From contig NZ_FUYP01000003.1 in NCBI RefSeq assembly GCF_900168005.1, forward strand, positions 62,001 through 126,000: a stretch of 64,000 nt of DNA, in the 5' to 3' direction. The notes under the pieces are model-generated. The model did no database searches, had not been told where the DNA came from, and saw only the letters and a program-made list of their open reading frames with translations. A program made the translations under genes and the position numbers. Shown piece by piece: positions 49,805 through 58,398 of the stretch; position 1 is the stretch's first letter; every line of letters begins with the position of its first letter. This DNA comes from Sphingopyxis flava (GTDB lineage: Bacteria > Pseudomonadota > Alphaproteobacteria > Sphingomonadales > Sphingomonadaceae).

Positions 49805-50850
49805 TGGCTCACCTCCTTGCCGACCGCCCACTGCCGCAAGCCGTCGCGCACCTTCTCGCCCGCGAGGGCACTGGCATTTCGTGGGCTGACCTCACCATGA
49901 ATTTCTGGATCGGCTGCCAAGAGGTGAGCCGGGCCTGCGATCATTGTTATGCGCGCGAGTTCACGAACGCCCGCGTCAACGCGGCGCGCGAGAAGGCCGG
50001 AAAGCCGCCCATCATTTGGGGTCCGGGCGGCGCGCGTGAGCAAACGACCGCGGCCAACCGCAAGAAGCCGCTCCGCTGGAACCGCATCGCCGAGGCCAAC
50101 GGCGAGCGCCTGCGCGTCTTCTGCAGCTCGCTGTCTGATTGGGCCGACAAGCACGTTCCCGACGAATGGCGCGCCGAGATCGCCGATACGATCCGCGCGA
50201 CGCCCTGGCTCGACTGGATGCTGCTGACCAAACGGATCGGCAATGCGCTCGACATGCTCGGCGCGATGTTCCCCGATGGCGTGCCTCCGAACGTCTGGAT
50301 CGGCATCACGATCTGCGACCAGGCCGAAGCCCAGCGGGACATTATCAAGCTGCTGCAGGTCAAGGGGATGTGCAGTATATCGAAGGTGTTTCTTTCGATC
50401 GAACCGATGCTCGGTCCCATCACGCTGAACAATATCGCGCTGAAACACAGCGTACTCGACGCCTTCACCGGCCTTGAAGAAGATGAACTCGGCGAGTGTG
50501 GCTGGGGGGTCGGGATAGACCTGGTCATTGTCGGCGGCGAAAGCGGCTCGAAGGCGCGGCCAATACACCCGGACTGGGTTCGCAGTTTGCGCGACCAGTG
50601 CGCCACGGCGGGCTGCGCGTTCCATTTCAAACAGTGGGGTGAGTATCTCCCTGTCTATGACCGCGATCGCGACGATCCCGATTGGCAAAATTGCGACGTG
50701 ATCGCGCGCCAGCATCCCAAGGGCCGCTGGCTTAACCTTGCTGGCGGATACGGATTTCACGGCGAGCGCGTCGTTTACGTCGATCGCGTTGGCGTGCGCC
50801 GTGCGGGGCACCTCATCGACGGCGTCGAACACCGGGAGATTGCTGCATGA
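49804..50850 (+). CDS. Phage Gp37/Gp68-type protein, DUF5131
   Basis: 348 residues. The family signature is clear: NFWIGCQEVSRACDHCYARE near 33-52, then RIFCSSLSDWADKHVP-like text, a central LLTKRIGNALDML, and later VIVGGESGSKARPIHPDWVR and CAFHFKQWGEYLP. Cys in GCQ-x4-CDHC resembles a radical-SAM or Fe-S cluster site. Members occur in phages and mobile elements; the reaction is unknown. It is coupled to the ASCH-like gene downstream. Confidence 0.88.
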   Translation: MAHLLADRPLPQAVAHLLAREGTGISWADLTMNFWIGCQEVSRACDHCYAREFTNARVNAAREKAGKPPIIWGPGGAREQTTAANRKKPLRWNRIAEANGERLRVFCSSLSDWADKHVPDEWRAEIADTIRATPWLDWMLLTKRIGNALDMLGAMFPDGVPPNVWIGITICDQAEAQRDIIKLLQVKGMCSISKVFLSIEPMLGPITLNNIALKHSVLDAFTGLEEDELGECGWGVGIDLVIVGGESGSKARPIHPDWVRSLRDQCATAGCAFHFKQWGEYLPVYDRDRDDPDWQNCDVIARQHPKGRWLNLAGGYGFHGERVVYVDRVGVRRAGHLIDGVEHREIAA

Positions 50851-51662
50851 CGGATCGGCCCATCCTCTTTTCCGCCCCGATGGTTCGCGCGCTGATCGAA
50901 GGTCGAAAGACGAAGACGCGGCGGATAATCAAGCCGCAACCGCCTGCTACCGTGACCAGCGCAGGCGTTATTTCACGCTCAAGCGAAGGGCAGACTGACG
51001 AATGGTCTTGGCTGTCCGGCGATCCCCGCGACATCGACACTTGGGGATTCGAGGGCGACTTCAAGACGCGGTTCGTCCCCGGTGATCGGCTCTGGGTCAA
51101 GGAAACTTGGGCGTGCCACTGGGCGAACGACAATCTGAAGCCTTCAGAAATCATCGACGATTTGTGGAGCGTTCGTTATTTCGCCAACGATTACGTGCGC
51201 CCTGCGGCACGCGACGGCAGTGCTGCAACGCTCGATCAGTTCAAGAAGAAGCGTGTAGCTATCTTCATGCCCCGCTGGGCGAGCCGACTGACCCTTACCG
51301 TGACCGACGTCCGCGTCGAGCGGCTGCAGGCTTGCAGCGAGGCCGATGCGCTCGCGGAGGGGGTTTGCCGCCAATACCCGACCGCCGAAGACCATGAGTG
51401 GCTAAGGGCTCATCACGAGGAAAATTACGGATCGCCTCCGTCTCAGGCCGATATCGACCAGTTCGATGAGGGGGTATTTGTCGTTCCGGGAACCGACTGC
51501 GGGTTCGGGCCTAAGCCGCGGCAGCCGATTTGGGGGCCGACGGCGACGAGCTGCTACGCATCCCTCTGGAACAGCATCAACGGCGCCGGCGCGTGGGAGG
51601 CGAACCCTTGGGTTGTCGCCATCACCTTCACCGTCGAGCAGGGGAATATTGATCATGGCTAA
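50847..51662 (+). CDS. ASCH-like phage protein
   Basis: 271 residues. The N-terminus (RPILFSAPMVRALIEGRKTK then TRRIIKPQP) and the later GDRLWVKETWACHW are the hallmark of ASCH-type phage proteins. SRLTLTVTDVRVERLQACSE belongs to the same fold. ASCH domains are thought to bind RNA or nucleotides. It lies directly after the DUF5131 gene, an arrangement often seen in phages. Confidence 0.82.
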   Translation: MTDRPILFSAPMVRALIEGRKTKTRRIIKPQPPATVTSAGVISRSSEGQTDEWSWLSGDPRDIDTWGFEGDFKTRFVPGDRLWVKETWACHWANDNLKPSEIIDDLWSVRYFANDYVRPAARDGSAATLDQFKKKRVAIFMPRWASRLTLTVTDVRVERLQACSEADALAEGVCRQYPTAEDHEWLRAHHEENYGSPPSQADIDQFDEGVFVVPGTDCGFGPKPRQPIWGPTATSCYASLWNSINGAGAWEANPWVVAITFTVEQGNIDHG

Positions 51663-52056
51663 GCGCTTCGGGCGAAATCAGCGCCGCAAGATGCGCGCCG
51701 ACATTGCAGCAGTCGAAGAAGCGCGGGTAGCAGCCCATCGCACGGCAGAGGAGGCGCTGAACGCGTTGCGCGCCGCGCGGCGTCGGTTCGAAGAAGACAT
51801 TGCCGCCGCGCGGCGGGCGCGGGACACGATCAGAATCACGGTCGACGCCCTGCTGGACGATAGGGAGGACCACGCACACATTTTGGCTTCCTTCGAAATG
51901 GCGCGGAAGGCGCCGCTGCACGCCGCCTATGCAACCTCCGAAAGATCTATCCGCTCGTTCAGCGAACGGGAGCGCCAGGCGTTCATTCAGCACGTCGGAA
52001 CGATGATCGCGGAGCAGGCCTTAGAGCAGATCGTGCGGCATTGGAGGTCGCGATGA
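51655..52056 (+). CDS. Basic coiled-coil protein, 133 aa
   Basis: 133 residues from the ATG at 51655, overlapping the previous gene by eight bases. The first 65 are Arg/Ala/Glu-rich helix (VEEARVAAHRTAEEALNALR) that could form a coiled coil. Unrecognised. Confidence 0.58.
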   Translation: MAKRFGRNQRRKMRADIAAVEEARVAAHRTAEEALNALRAARRRFEEDIAAARRARDTIRITVDALLDDREDHAHILASFEMARKAPLHAAYATSERSIRSFSERERQAFIQHVGTMIAEQALEQIVRHWRSR

Positions 52057-52106
52057 CCGACACCCTACACCAACGCCTCATCGTAGAGTTGGGGGAAAGG
52101 GGCTGA
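52053..52106 (+). CDS. Possible mini-ORF, 17 aa
   Basis: A 17-codon frame (MTDTLHQRLIVELGERG) starts at an ATGA overlap with the upstream gene and ends one base before the excisionase-like GTG. It may be only a coupling leader for the next gene. Weak evidence. Confidence 0.25.
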   Translation: MTDTLHQRLIVELGERG

Positions 52107-52107
52107 C

Positions 52108-52356
52108 GTGTCTCTGCCGCTTAGCGATCTTCCTGACTGGCCCGCGGCCCTCGACGCCGACGAAGCGGTGAAATACACCCGCGTCGCGCCGGCGGAGATA
52201 GCGCGCGCGGCTCGCGATGGGCGGCTGACGTTCAGACCGATCGGCCCGAACGGGCGCAAGGTCGTGCGCCGTGAAGAACTCGACAAGTTTCTCGCCGCCC
52301 TGTTCGCGAAGGGGGCGCCGAGCCTCCTGGGAGACATGGATTTTGGCCGTGATTAA
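52108..52356 (+). CDS. xis: Excisionase-like HTH protein
   Basis: 82 residues from a GTG. A MerR/excisionase-type winged HTH is visible: DADEAVKYTRVAPAEIARAA, then RDGRLTFRPIGPNGRKVVRR and a closing helix (EELDKFLAALF). It lies directly before the integrase gene and overlaps its start by eight bases, the usual layout for recombination directionality factors. Start chosen because upstream frames are shadow. Confidence 0.72.
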   Translation: MSLPLSDLPDWPAALDADEAVKYTRVAPAEIARAARDGRLTFRPIGPNGRKVVRREELDKFLAALFAKGAPSLLGDMDFGRD

Positions 52357-53533
52357 GCTGCCGCGATACACAAGGCCCATTCGCCTCAAGTCCGGGCAAA
52401 CCGCCTTCTATTGGGAGCTGCCGCCGTGGGCGCGCCCCGACAAGAATGGCGTCCCGAAGATGCGGGATGGCAGGCCGTGCCCGGTCGAGAGCGCCGCTCT
52501 TGGTACGGATATAGGGCTGGCGAAGGATCGCGCCGACATTCTCAACGAGACCCTCGACGCATGGCGAACCGGAATCCGAAAGGGGCCGGAGAAGGGAACC
52601 GTAAGCTGGCTCTTCGACTGGTATCAGGAGCAGGATCAATTCAAAAAGAACAAGGCGATCACGCGCAAGGAATATACGCGGCTCATGCTGCGCCTGGCGG
52701 AAGAAAAGATGAAGTTCGGCACGTTCGGCCAGCGATCCGCTGCCCTCGTGACCGCCTCCGCGGCCGACGCGCTCTACAAGATCTGGCTCGATCGCAACGG
52801 CAAGCGGCAAGCGACCTACGCCATGCAGGTTTGCCGACTCGTCTGGAATTGGGCGGCGCGGCATCACGATGTCACGGGGGTGCAGTTTAACCCGTTCGCC
52901 AAGATGCGGCTCTCGACGAAAGCCGCGGTCGGAAACCGGCCCACGACCCGCGCCGAATATGACCTCTACCGCAAGACCGCGCGGGACATGGGCTATCAGT
53001 CGATGGCGACCGCGGCGGCGCTCTGCTTCGAGCTCTGCCAGCGCGTATGGGACGCCTTCGGCTTTGTCGACGAGGACGGGAAAGAGCGCCGAGGATTCCG
53101 CTGGTCCGACTATCACCCGGGCGAGTCCATCACCGTGATCCAGTCAAAGACCGGGAAGGAAGTTCCCGTCCCCTTGTCAGAAATGGTCGACGGCGAACCG
53201 TTCCCGCTCTTCCCGACGCTCGAGGAGGAATTGAGCCGGACCGAACGCAAGGCGCTCGTGATTGTGGTGGACGAGAAGACCGGGCTCCCGCTGACCTATG
53301 ACGCGATGAACAAGCGGCACCGGGAAATCTGCGACCGGGCCAAGCTCCCCAAGAAGATGACGTTCACCGGCTTTCGGCATGGTGGAATCACCGAGCTGGG
53401 CGACGCCGGCGTTGATGATGTTCGGCCCATCAGCGGACACATCACCCTCAACACGACGGCGATCTACAACAAGGCGAACCAGGTCAAAGCGGTACGGGCC
53501 GCGCGAGCGCGCCTTGCGCATTTGTCGGAATGA
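52349..53533 (+). CDS. int: Tyrosine-family phage integrase
   Basis: 394 residues from the GTG at 52349, overlapping the excisionase-like stop; the longer frame upstream is shadow. The N-terminal arm-binding and SAM-like parts precede the catalytic domain: the first Arg in ELCQRVWDAF (near 231), the Lys in QSKTGKEVPVPL, the GFRHGG box (near 343, replacing the more common HxxR), SGH (near 365) and the nucleophile Tyr in AIYNKAN (near 372). It ends 60 bases before the tRNA-Lys 3' end, its likely attachment site. Confidence 0.9.
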   Translation: MIKLPRYTRPIRLKSGQTAFYWELPPWARPDKNGVPKMRDGRPCPVESAALGTDIGLAKDRADILNETLDAWRTGIRKGPEKGTVSWLFDWYQEQDQFKKNKAITRKEYTRLMLRLAEEKMKFGTFGQRSAALVTASAADALYKIWLDRNGKRQATYAMQVCRLVWNWAARHHDVTGVQFNPFAKMRLSTKAAVGNRPTTRAEYDLYRKTARDMGYQSMATAAALCFELCQRVWDAFGFVDEDGKERRGFRWSDYHPGESITVIQSKTGKEVPVPLSEMVDGEPFPLFPTLEEELSRTERKALVIVVDEKTGLPLTYDAMNKRHREICDRAKLPKKMTFTGFRHGGITELGDAGVDDVRPISGHITLNTTAIYNKANQVKAVRAARARLAHLSE

Positions 53534-53592
53534 GGATCGGAATGTATGTCGGAACAGACCAGAGCGAGGAGCGCTAAGATGTTGAAAAGGGA

Positions 53593-53625
53593 TGGTGAGC
53601 CCTGCTGGGTTCGAACCAGCGACCT
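53593..53625. other. Likely phage attachment site (right end) in tRNA-Lys 3' part
   Basis: Integrase ends at 53533 and the 3' end of tRNA-Lys begins at 53593. Tyrosine integrases of this kind usually target the 3' part of tRNA genes. The exact core cannot be set because no second copy (T-arm TTCGAACC plus AGGGCTCACC) is seen elsewhere in the window. Confidence 0.5.
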
Positions 53626-53668
53626 ACTGATTAAAAGTCAGTTGCTCTACCGACTGAGCTAAGGGCCC
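53593..53668 (-). tRNA. tRNA-Lys (TTT)
   Basis: Read on the minus strand: acceptor GGGCCCT/AGGGCTC, D arm GCTC/GAGC, anticodon stem CTGAC... with loop CTTTTAA (anticodon TTT), T arm CTGGG-type with TTCGAAC, discriminator A and an encoded CCA. Standard host tRNA-Lys sequence. Its 3' end faces the prophage integrase, so it is the probable integration target. Confidence 0.96.
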
Positions 53669-53711
53669 GTCGCCTCACCGTAATTCCGGTGTGCGAAAGT
53701 GAGCCGCCGCC

Positions 53712-54248
53712 CTAGTGCGGTGCGGCGGCGTGGTCAACCGGCTTTGGACGGCGAAGATGCGCGGCGAGCTGGCGGACGCTGCGCGTCGCAATCGGGTGGC
53801 GCCAGGCCGCAGCAATGGCGGTGAGCGGACCAAGAACAAAGCTGCGTTGCGCCATTCCTGGATGGGGTATCGTGAGTGCGCCGTCGCTCCACGCGCCCCC
53901 TGACCAGAGGAGAATGTCGAGATCGAGCGTGCGCGCGCTCCACCGCTGGCCGGTTCGACGACCGAATGCCGCCTCGATTGCCTTCAGCCGCGCGAGCATT
54001 TCGGGCGGACTGAGGCGCGACGCCACGAGAGCTGCGGCATTAGCGTAGCGCCTCCGCGATGGGCCGAGGGGCGCGGTCACGATGATCGGACTCGCGTCGA
54101 CCGGCTCGATGTCGTCAGCCTCTAACGCTGCGAGCGCTGCCATGAGCACCCGCCGAGGATCTCCGAAGCGCGCATGGCGGCGATTCGATCCAAGCCCGAT
54201 GGCGTAAAGGGCAAGCGGGTCGCTGCGAGTGGGCGTTGCGCCGGTCAT
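53712..54248 (-). CDS. folK: 2-amino-4-hydroxy-6-hydroxymethyldihydropteridine pyrophosphokinase
   Basis: 178 residues from the ATG at 54248. Family motifs: YAIGLGSNRRHARFGDPR at the N-terminus, APLGPSRRRYANAAALV in the middle, the Arg/Asp signature RRTGQRWSARTLDLDILLW and IPHPGMAQRSFVLGPL. It transfers pyrophosphate from ATP to the pterin in folate synthesis. Ends 44 bases from tRNA-Lys and is divergent from the glycosylase gene. Confidence 0.93.
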   Translation of the reverse strand: MTGATPTRSDPLALYAIGLGSNRRHARFGDPRRVLMAALAALEADDIEPVDASPIIVTAPLGPSRRRYANAAALVASRLSPPEMLARLKAIEAAFGRRTGQRWSARTLDLDILLWSGGAWSDGALTIPHPGMAQRSFVLGPLTAIAAAWRHPIATRSVRQLAAHLRRPKPVDHAAAPH

Positions 54249-54274
54249 GCCGCTGCGCCTATCGCAGCGGCATG
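54246..54274. repeat. 29-bp inverted repeat enclosing both start codons of folK and the glycosylase gene
   Basis: Perfect 12-base arms (CATGCCGCTGCG at 54246-54257 and CGCAGCGGCATG at 54263-54274) with a CCTAT loop. The ATGs of the divergent folK and glycosylase genes are the outer bases of the arms. Neither gene has a Shine-Dalgarno. It could be a regulator site or a start-codon hairpin. Confidence 0.6.
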
Positions 54275-54961
54275 GAGATTTCCAGTCCGCTTCCCGGCAC
54301 CGAGCCATCGCGCGATTGCCCGCGCTGCCCGAGGCTCGTCACGCTGCGAGAGGCCTGCCGCGCCGAACAACCCGGCTGGTGGAATGCGCCGGTTCCTGCA
54401 TTCGGCGATCCCGATGCGTGGCTCGCGATTGCGGGGCTTGCGCCTGGAAAGCATGGGGCCAACCGCACTGGGCGACCCTTTACCGGCGATCATGCAGGTG
54501 ATCTGCTGTTCGCGACGCTCTCCGCTTTTGGGCTGAGCCGAGGGGAATATGGCGCGCGCGCCGACGATGGTGTGACGCTGGGCGGAGCGATCATTGTGAA
54601 CAGCGTCAAATGCCTGCCCCCGCACAACAAACCGCTCCCGAGTGAAATCGCCGCATGCCGGTCATTCCTGGAGGGACAGCTCGCCGCTTTGTCCAACGTG
54701 CAGGTCGTGATCGCGCTCGGCCGTATCGCGCATGACGCAGCGCTTCGCGCTGCCGGGGTGCGACTTGCTGCCTATCGCTTTGCGCACGGCGCCGTGCACC
54801 GCCTTCCCGACGGGCGCCACCTCGTCGACAGCTATCATTGCTCGCGCTACAACTTGAATACCGGGCGCCTGACGCCTGAGATGTTCTCCGACGTGTTTCG
54901 CGTAGCGCTCGCGATCAGGGCTCAGACGAGCGGCCCGAACTCCTCGACGAGCCCGCGATAG
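54272..54961 (+). CDS. Uracil-DNA glycosylase, family 5-type
   Basis: 229 residues from the ATG at 54272. The CPRC motif near 17-20 and a later Cys pair fit the Fe-S cluster, and IAGLAPGKHGANRTGRPFTG is the catalytic loop of family 4/5 glycosylases. NSVKCLPPHNKPLPSEIAAC and DSYHCSRYNLNTGRLTPEMF are conserved landmarks. It removes uracil and related bases from DNA. Its 3' end overlaps rppH, convergent, by 40 bases. Confidence 0.9.
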   Translation: MEISSPLPGTEPSRDCPRCPRLVTLREACRAEQPGWWNAPVPAFGDPDAWLAIAGLAPGKHGANRTGRPFTGDHAGDLLFATLSAFGLSRGEYGARADDGVTLGGAIIVNSVKCLPPHNKPLPSEIAACRSFLEGQLAALSNVQVVIALGRIAHDAALRAAGVRLAAYRFAHGAVHRLPDGRHLVDSYHCSRYNLNTGRLTPEMFSDVFRVALAIRAQTSGPNSSTSPR

Positions 54962-55398
54962 AGCGCCCGCTTGAAGGGGACGATCAGTTTTTCGATCTCG
55001 TCGAGCTCCGCCCAGCGCCAGGCCCGAAATTCCTGGTGATGGGTGTGGATGTTGACGTCCGTGTCTTCGCCCATGAAGCGCATGAGGAACCAGTGCTGGC
55101 GCTGACCGCGATATTTGCCGCCCCACATCTTGCCGACAAGATGGTCGGGCAGGTCGTAGAAATATTCCTGCCGGCTGCGCGCAATGATCTCGACGAGCCC
55201 GCCGTGGACGCCGGTTTCCTCGCCGAGCTCGCGGATAGCCGCCTCCTCGGGGTCTTCGCCGGGATCAATCCCGCCCTGCGGCATCTGCCAAGCCTCGCTC
55301 GTCGTATCAAGCCGCTGGCCGACGAAAATACGCCCGTCGCGGTTGGCGAGCATTACCCCGGCGCAGGGGCGATATGGGAGGTGCCTTGTATCGGTCAT
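54922..55398 (-). CDS. rppH: RNA pyrophosphohydrolase
   Basis: 158 residues from the ATG at 55398. The Nudix box is GGIDPGEDPEEAAIRELGEE followed by TG. RPCAGVMLANRDGRIFVGQR and WQMPQGGI are typical RppH motifs, as is KMWGGKYRGQRQHWFLMRF. It removes pyrophosphate from mRNA 5' ends to start decay. It overlaps the esterase stop (ATGA) and is probably its operon partner. Confidence 0.92.
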   Translation of the reverse strand: MTDTRHLPYRPCAGVMLANRDGRIFVGQRLDTTSEAWQMPQGGIDPGEDPEEAAIRELGEETGVHGGLVEIIARSRQEYFYDLPDHLVGKMWGGKYRGQRQHWFLMRFMGEDTDVNIHTHHQEFRAWRWAELDEIEKLIVPFKRALYRGLVEEFGPLV

Positions 55399-56336
55399 TC
55401 GCCGGCTTCGGTGATCATGGCTTTCAGCACAGCCAGATTGCGTCTGACGTCCTCGGCGGCGCTGGGAATCGCCTTGGTGAGACAGATGTAACCATGGATA
55501 TTGCCCTTCGCCTCGCGATAGGTCGTGGGTACCCCCGATTCGATCAGCTTTGCAGCATAGGCGCGGCCCTGATCGCGCAGCGGGTCGAGGCCGGCCGTGA
55601 CGAGCAGAGTGGGGGGAAGGCCCTCGGCGGGAAAGTCGATCGGTGCGGCGCGATAATCCGCAGGATCCGCGGCATATTGGTCGCCGAACCATTTCATCCC
55701 GCCCTCGGTGAGGAGATGCCCGTCCTTGAAGTCGCGATAGCTTTGCCAGTCGTGATGCGTGGTCACCGCGGGATAAATGGGGTGCAGCGCAATCACCGGC
55801 CTCGACGCCGGTTTGTCGCGCAGTGTCAGCGCGGTTGCGATAGTCAGATTTCCGCCGGCGCTGTCGCCCGAGAGGACGAGGCCGGTGCAGGCGATATTGT
55901 CGGCGACCCAACGCGTCGCGGCCTCGCAATCCTCGGGCGCAGCAGGGAAGGGGTGTTCGGGCGCCAGGCGATAATCGACCGCGATCACCGGCATGTCGAG
56001 CTGGCGCGCAGCCTCGGCGCAATAGGGATCGTGCGTCTCAAGATCGCCGATGACCCAGCCGCCGCCATGATAGAAGACCATGACCGGACCGACTTTCCGG
56101 TCCGGACGGTTGTCATAGATGCGGATTGCAATGTCGCCCGCCGGACCCGGTATCGTCCGGTCCTCGACGTGCGCGATTTCGCCGCGCGGCGCGTCGGCAA
56201 GCTCGCCCATTGCCCGCATCATCGCGCGTCCTGCCTCGGGGGGCAGCTCTTCCATCTTGGGACCTTCCTGCGCAATGAGGAAGGCGAGAAAAGCGGCCAC
56301 GTCGGGGCGCGTATAATGGGTCGTGCCGTCGGTCAT
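55395..56336 (-). CDS. Alpha/beta hydrolase, HSL (hormone-sensitive lipase) family
   Basis: 313 residues. The HGGG oxyanion motif is in VFYHGGGWVIGDLETHD, the nucleophile in LSGDSAGGNL, and an acid/His pair is expected in LLVTAGLDPLRDQG and AKGNIHGYI. A cap region (about 1-50) is present. It hydrolyses esters; the natural substrate is unknown. It is upstream of rppH in the same direction. Confidence 0.9.
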   Translation of the reverse strand: MTDGTTHYTRPDVAAFLAFLIAQEGPKMEELPPEAGRAMMRAMGELADAPRGEIAHVEDRTIPGPAGDIAIRIYDNRPDRKVGPVMVFYHGGGWVIGDLETHDPYCAEAARQLDMPVIAVDYRLAPEHPFPAAPEDCEAATRWVADNIACTGLVLSGDSAGGNLTIATALTLRDKPASRPVIALHPIYPAVTTHHDWQSYRDFKDGHLLTEGGMKWFGDQYAADPADYRAAPIDFPAEGLPPTLLVTAGLDPLRDQGRAYAAKLIESGVPTTYREAKGNIHGYICLTKAIPSAAEDVRRNLAVLKAMITEAGE

Positions 56337-56535
56337 CCTGTCGGGTCCCTCTCTTTTTCGATCTTCATTTTCTGAGTTCAGCTATTCGGCATCGGTGCTC
56401 AAACTTCAATCGCGAAATGAAACTCACCGGGGGCTTGCGCTTTGCAGCGCACAATTTTTTCTGAATTGCGGCTTGCGGTCGAGGGGCCTAGGCCCATCTC
56501 GCAAATTGGCAATCTTGGTGAAGGCAGAAGACATA

Positions 56536-58398
56536 ATGGCGACAGCGGTTGAGGACCGGGCCGACAAGCGGCAGTCCCCCCTATCCGACGCGGTGGTGGT
56601 GCGGTTCGCCGGCGACTCCGGCGACGGGATGCAGTTGACGGGCGGCCAGTTCACCCTTTCTACCGCGCTTGCGGGAAATGATCTTGCGACCTTCCCCGAT
56701 TTCCCCGCCGAAATCCGTGCCCCGCAGGGGACTTTGTTCGGCGTCTCTGCCTTCCAGATCAACTTCGGGTCGAGCGAAATCACGACCGCGGGCGATGCGC
56801 CTGACGTACTTGTCGCGATGAACCCGGCAGCTCTTAAGACCAATGCCCCCTCGCTCAAGCCGGGCGGACTGATCATCGCCGACTCCGGCGAGTTCAACGA
56901 CCGCAATCTGGCCAAGGCGAAATATGAGTCGAATCCGCTCGAGGATGGCAGCCTCGCGAAATGGCAGCTTCTGAAGCTCAACATCAGCCAGCTGACAATG
57001 GACGCAGTGAAGCCCTTCGGGCTGGGGAACAAGGAGGCGCTGCGCTGCAAGAATATGTGGACTCTGGGGCTTGCGCTCTGGATGTTCGACCGTGATCGTG
57101 CACCGCTGATCGATTGGCTGAAGGCGAAGTTTGCCAAGGCGCCCGAGCTTGCTGACGCCAATATCGCCGCGCTGAATGCCGGCCATGCCTACGGCGAGAC
57201 CGCTGAACTGGCGGGCCCGCTCAAACAGCATCACGTCGCCCCGGCGCCTGTCGCGCCCGGCCTCTATCGCACGCTGACGGGTGCTGAAGCTATAGCTCTC
57301 GGTCTCGTTGCGGGCGCGCAGCTCGCGAAGCTGCCGATGTTTTTCGGCGGTTATCCGATCACGCCGGCCTCGGCTATCCTCCACCATCTCTCGCGGCTCA
57401 AGGAATATGACGTCACGACGTTCCAGGCCGAGGATGAAATCGCTGCGATCTGCGCCGCGATCGGAGCGAGCTATGGCGGTTCGCTCGGGGTGACAAGCTC
57501 GTCAGGTCCGGGCATCGCGCTGAAGGGCGAGGCGATGGGCCTCGCGATCATGACCGAACTGCCGCTCGTCATCGTCAATTCGCAGCGCGGCGGCCCGTCG
57601 ACGGGCCTGCCTACCAAAACGGAGCAATCGGATCTATACCAGGCGGTCTACGGCCGCAATGGCGACGCGCCGATGCCGGTGATTGCTGCACGCTCGCCAG
57701 GCGACGCGTTCGAATGTGCGATCGAGGCGTGCCGCATTGCGACGCAATATATGACCCCGGTGATGCTGCTCACCGACGGTTATATCGCCAACGCGGCCGA
57801 GCCGTGGGCGGTGCCCGATCTGGCGACTTATGAGGCTTTCCCGGTCGAATTTCTGACCGAGGTGCCCGAAGGTGGTTTCAGACCCTATAGCCGCGACGAA
57901 AAGCTGGCGCGGCCTTGGGTCAAGCCGGGGACGCCGGGACTGCTCCACCGGATCGGCGGCATCGAGAAGGAGGTCGACACCGGCCACCTCAACTATAATC
58001 CTGAAAACCATCAGGCGATGACCAATCTTCGCAAGGCGAAAATTGACGGGATCCGCATGCCGGACCAGGTCGTCGAACTCGGAGCCGAGGGTGGGAAGCT
58101 CGCGGTGGTCGGCTGGGGTTCGACCTTCGGGCCGATCCACCAGGCGGTACGCCGCAAGCGCGCCGAGGGCCTTGACGTCAGCCATATTCACATTCGCCAC
58201 ATATGGCCGCTCCCGGCCAATTTGGGCGAACTGCTCAAAAGTTATGACAAGGTGATCGTGCCCGAAATGAACACGGGGCAGCTCAAGACGGTGCTGCGCG
58301 ATCAGTATCTGGTCGATGCAAGGCCGCTCAACAAGGTTTCGGGGCAGCCATTCCGCATTGCCGAAATCGAAGCCGCCATCGAGGAGGCGCTGCAGTGA
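56536..58398 (+). CDS. korA: 2-oxoglutarate:ferredoxin oxidoreductase, alpha (fused gamma-alpha) subunit
   Basis: 620 residues from the ATG at 56536; the longer frame upstream is a shadow. The N-terminal gamma-like domain has VVRFAGDSGDGMQLTGGQFT and VSAFQINFGSSEITTAGDAP. The alpha domain carries FFGGYPITPASAILHHLSRL, FQAEDEIAAICAAIGASYGG and TSSSGPGIALKGEAMGLAIM. It decarboxylates 2-oxo acids to acyl-CoA with KorB. The stop overlaps the korB start (GTGA). Confidence 0.94.
   Translation: MATAVEDRADKRQSPLSDAVVVRFAGDSGDGMQLTGGQFTLSTALAGNDLATFPDFPAEIRAPQGTLFGVSAFQINFGSSEITTAGDAPDVLVAMNPAALKTNAPSLKPGGLIIADSGEFNDRNLAKAKYESNPLEDGSLAKWQLLKLNISQLTMDAVKPFGLGNKEALRCKNMWTLGLALWMFDRDRAPLIDWLKAKFAKAPELADANIAALNAGHAYGETAELAGPLKQHHVAPAPVAPGLYRTLTGAEAIALGLVAGAQLAKLPMFFGGYPITPASAILHHLSRLKEYDVTTFQAEDEIAAICAAIGASYGGSLGVTSSSGPGIALKGEAMGLAIMTELPLVIVNSQRGGPSTGLPTKTEQSDLYQAVYGRNGDAPMPVIAARSPGDAFECAIEACRIATQYMTPVMLLTDGYIANAAEPWAVPDLATYEAFPVEFLTEVPEGGFRPYSRDEKLARPWVKPGTPGLLHRIGGIEKEVDTGHLNYNPENHQAMTNLRKAKIDGIRMPDQVVELGAEGGKLAVVGWGSTFGPIHQAVRRKRAEGLDVSHIHIRHIWPLPANLGELLKSYDKVIVPEMNTGQLKTVLRDQYLVDARPLNKVSGQPFRIAEIEAAIEEALQ

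Larger units (their letters stand above)
1..53592. mobile_element. Temperate podovirus prophage (Bcep22-like layout), left end outside the window
   Basis: A contiguous block of phage genes runs from the left window edge to the 3' end of tRNA-Lys. It has an integrase and excisionase-like gene at the right end, a divergent repressor/Cro-like immunity region, replication and recombination genes, and complete packaging, head, tail, lysis and internal-protein modules. The N4-gp56-type capsid protein, 787-residue portal, short-tail connector genes and giant polyvalent protein indicate a podovirus similar in architecture to Burkholderia phage Bcep22. Every essential module looks present, so the element could be functional, but terL is split and one accessory gene is frameshifted. 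No second attachment site is visible, so the element continues left of base 1. Confidence 0.93.
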
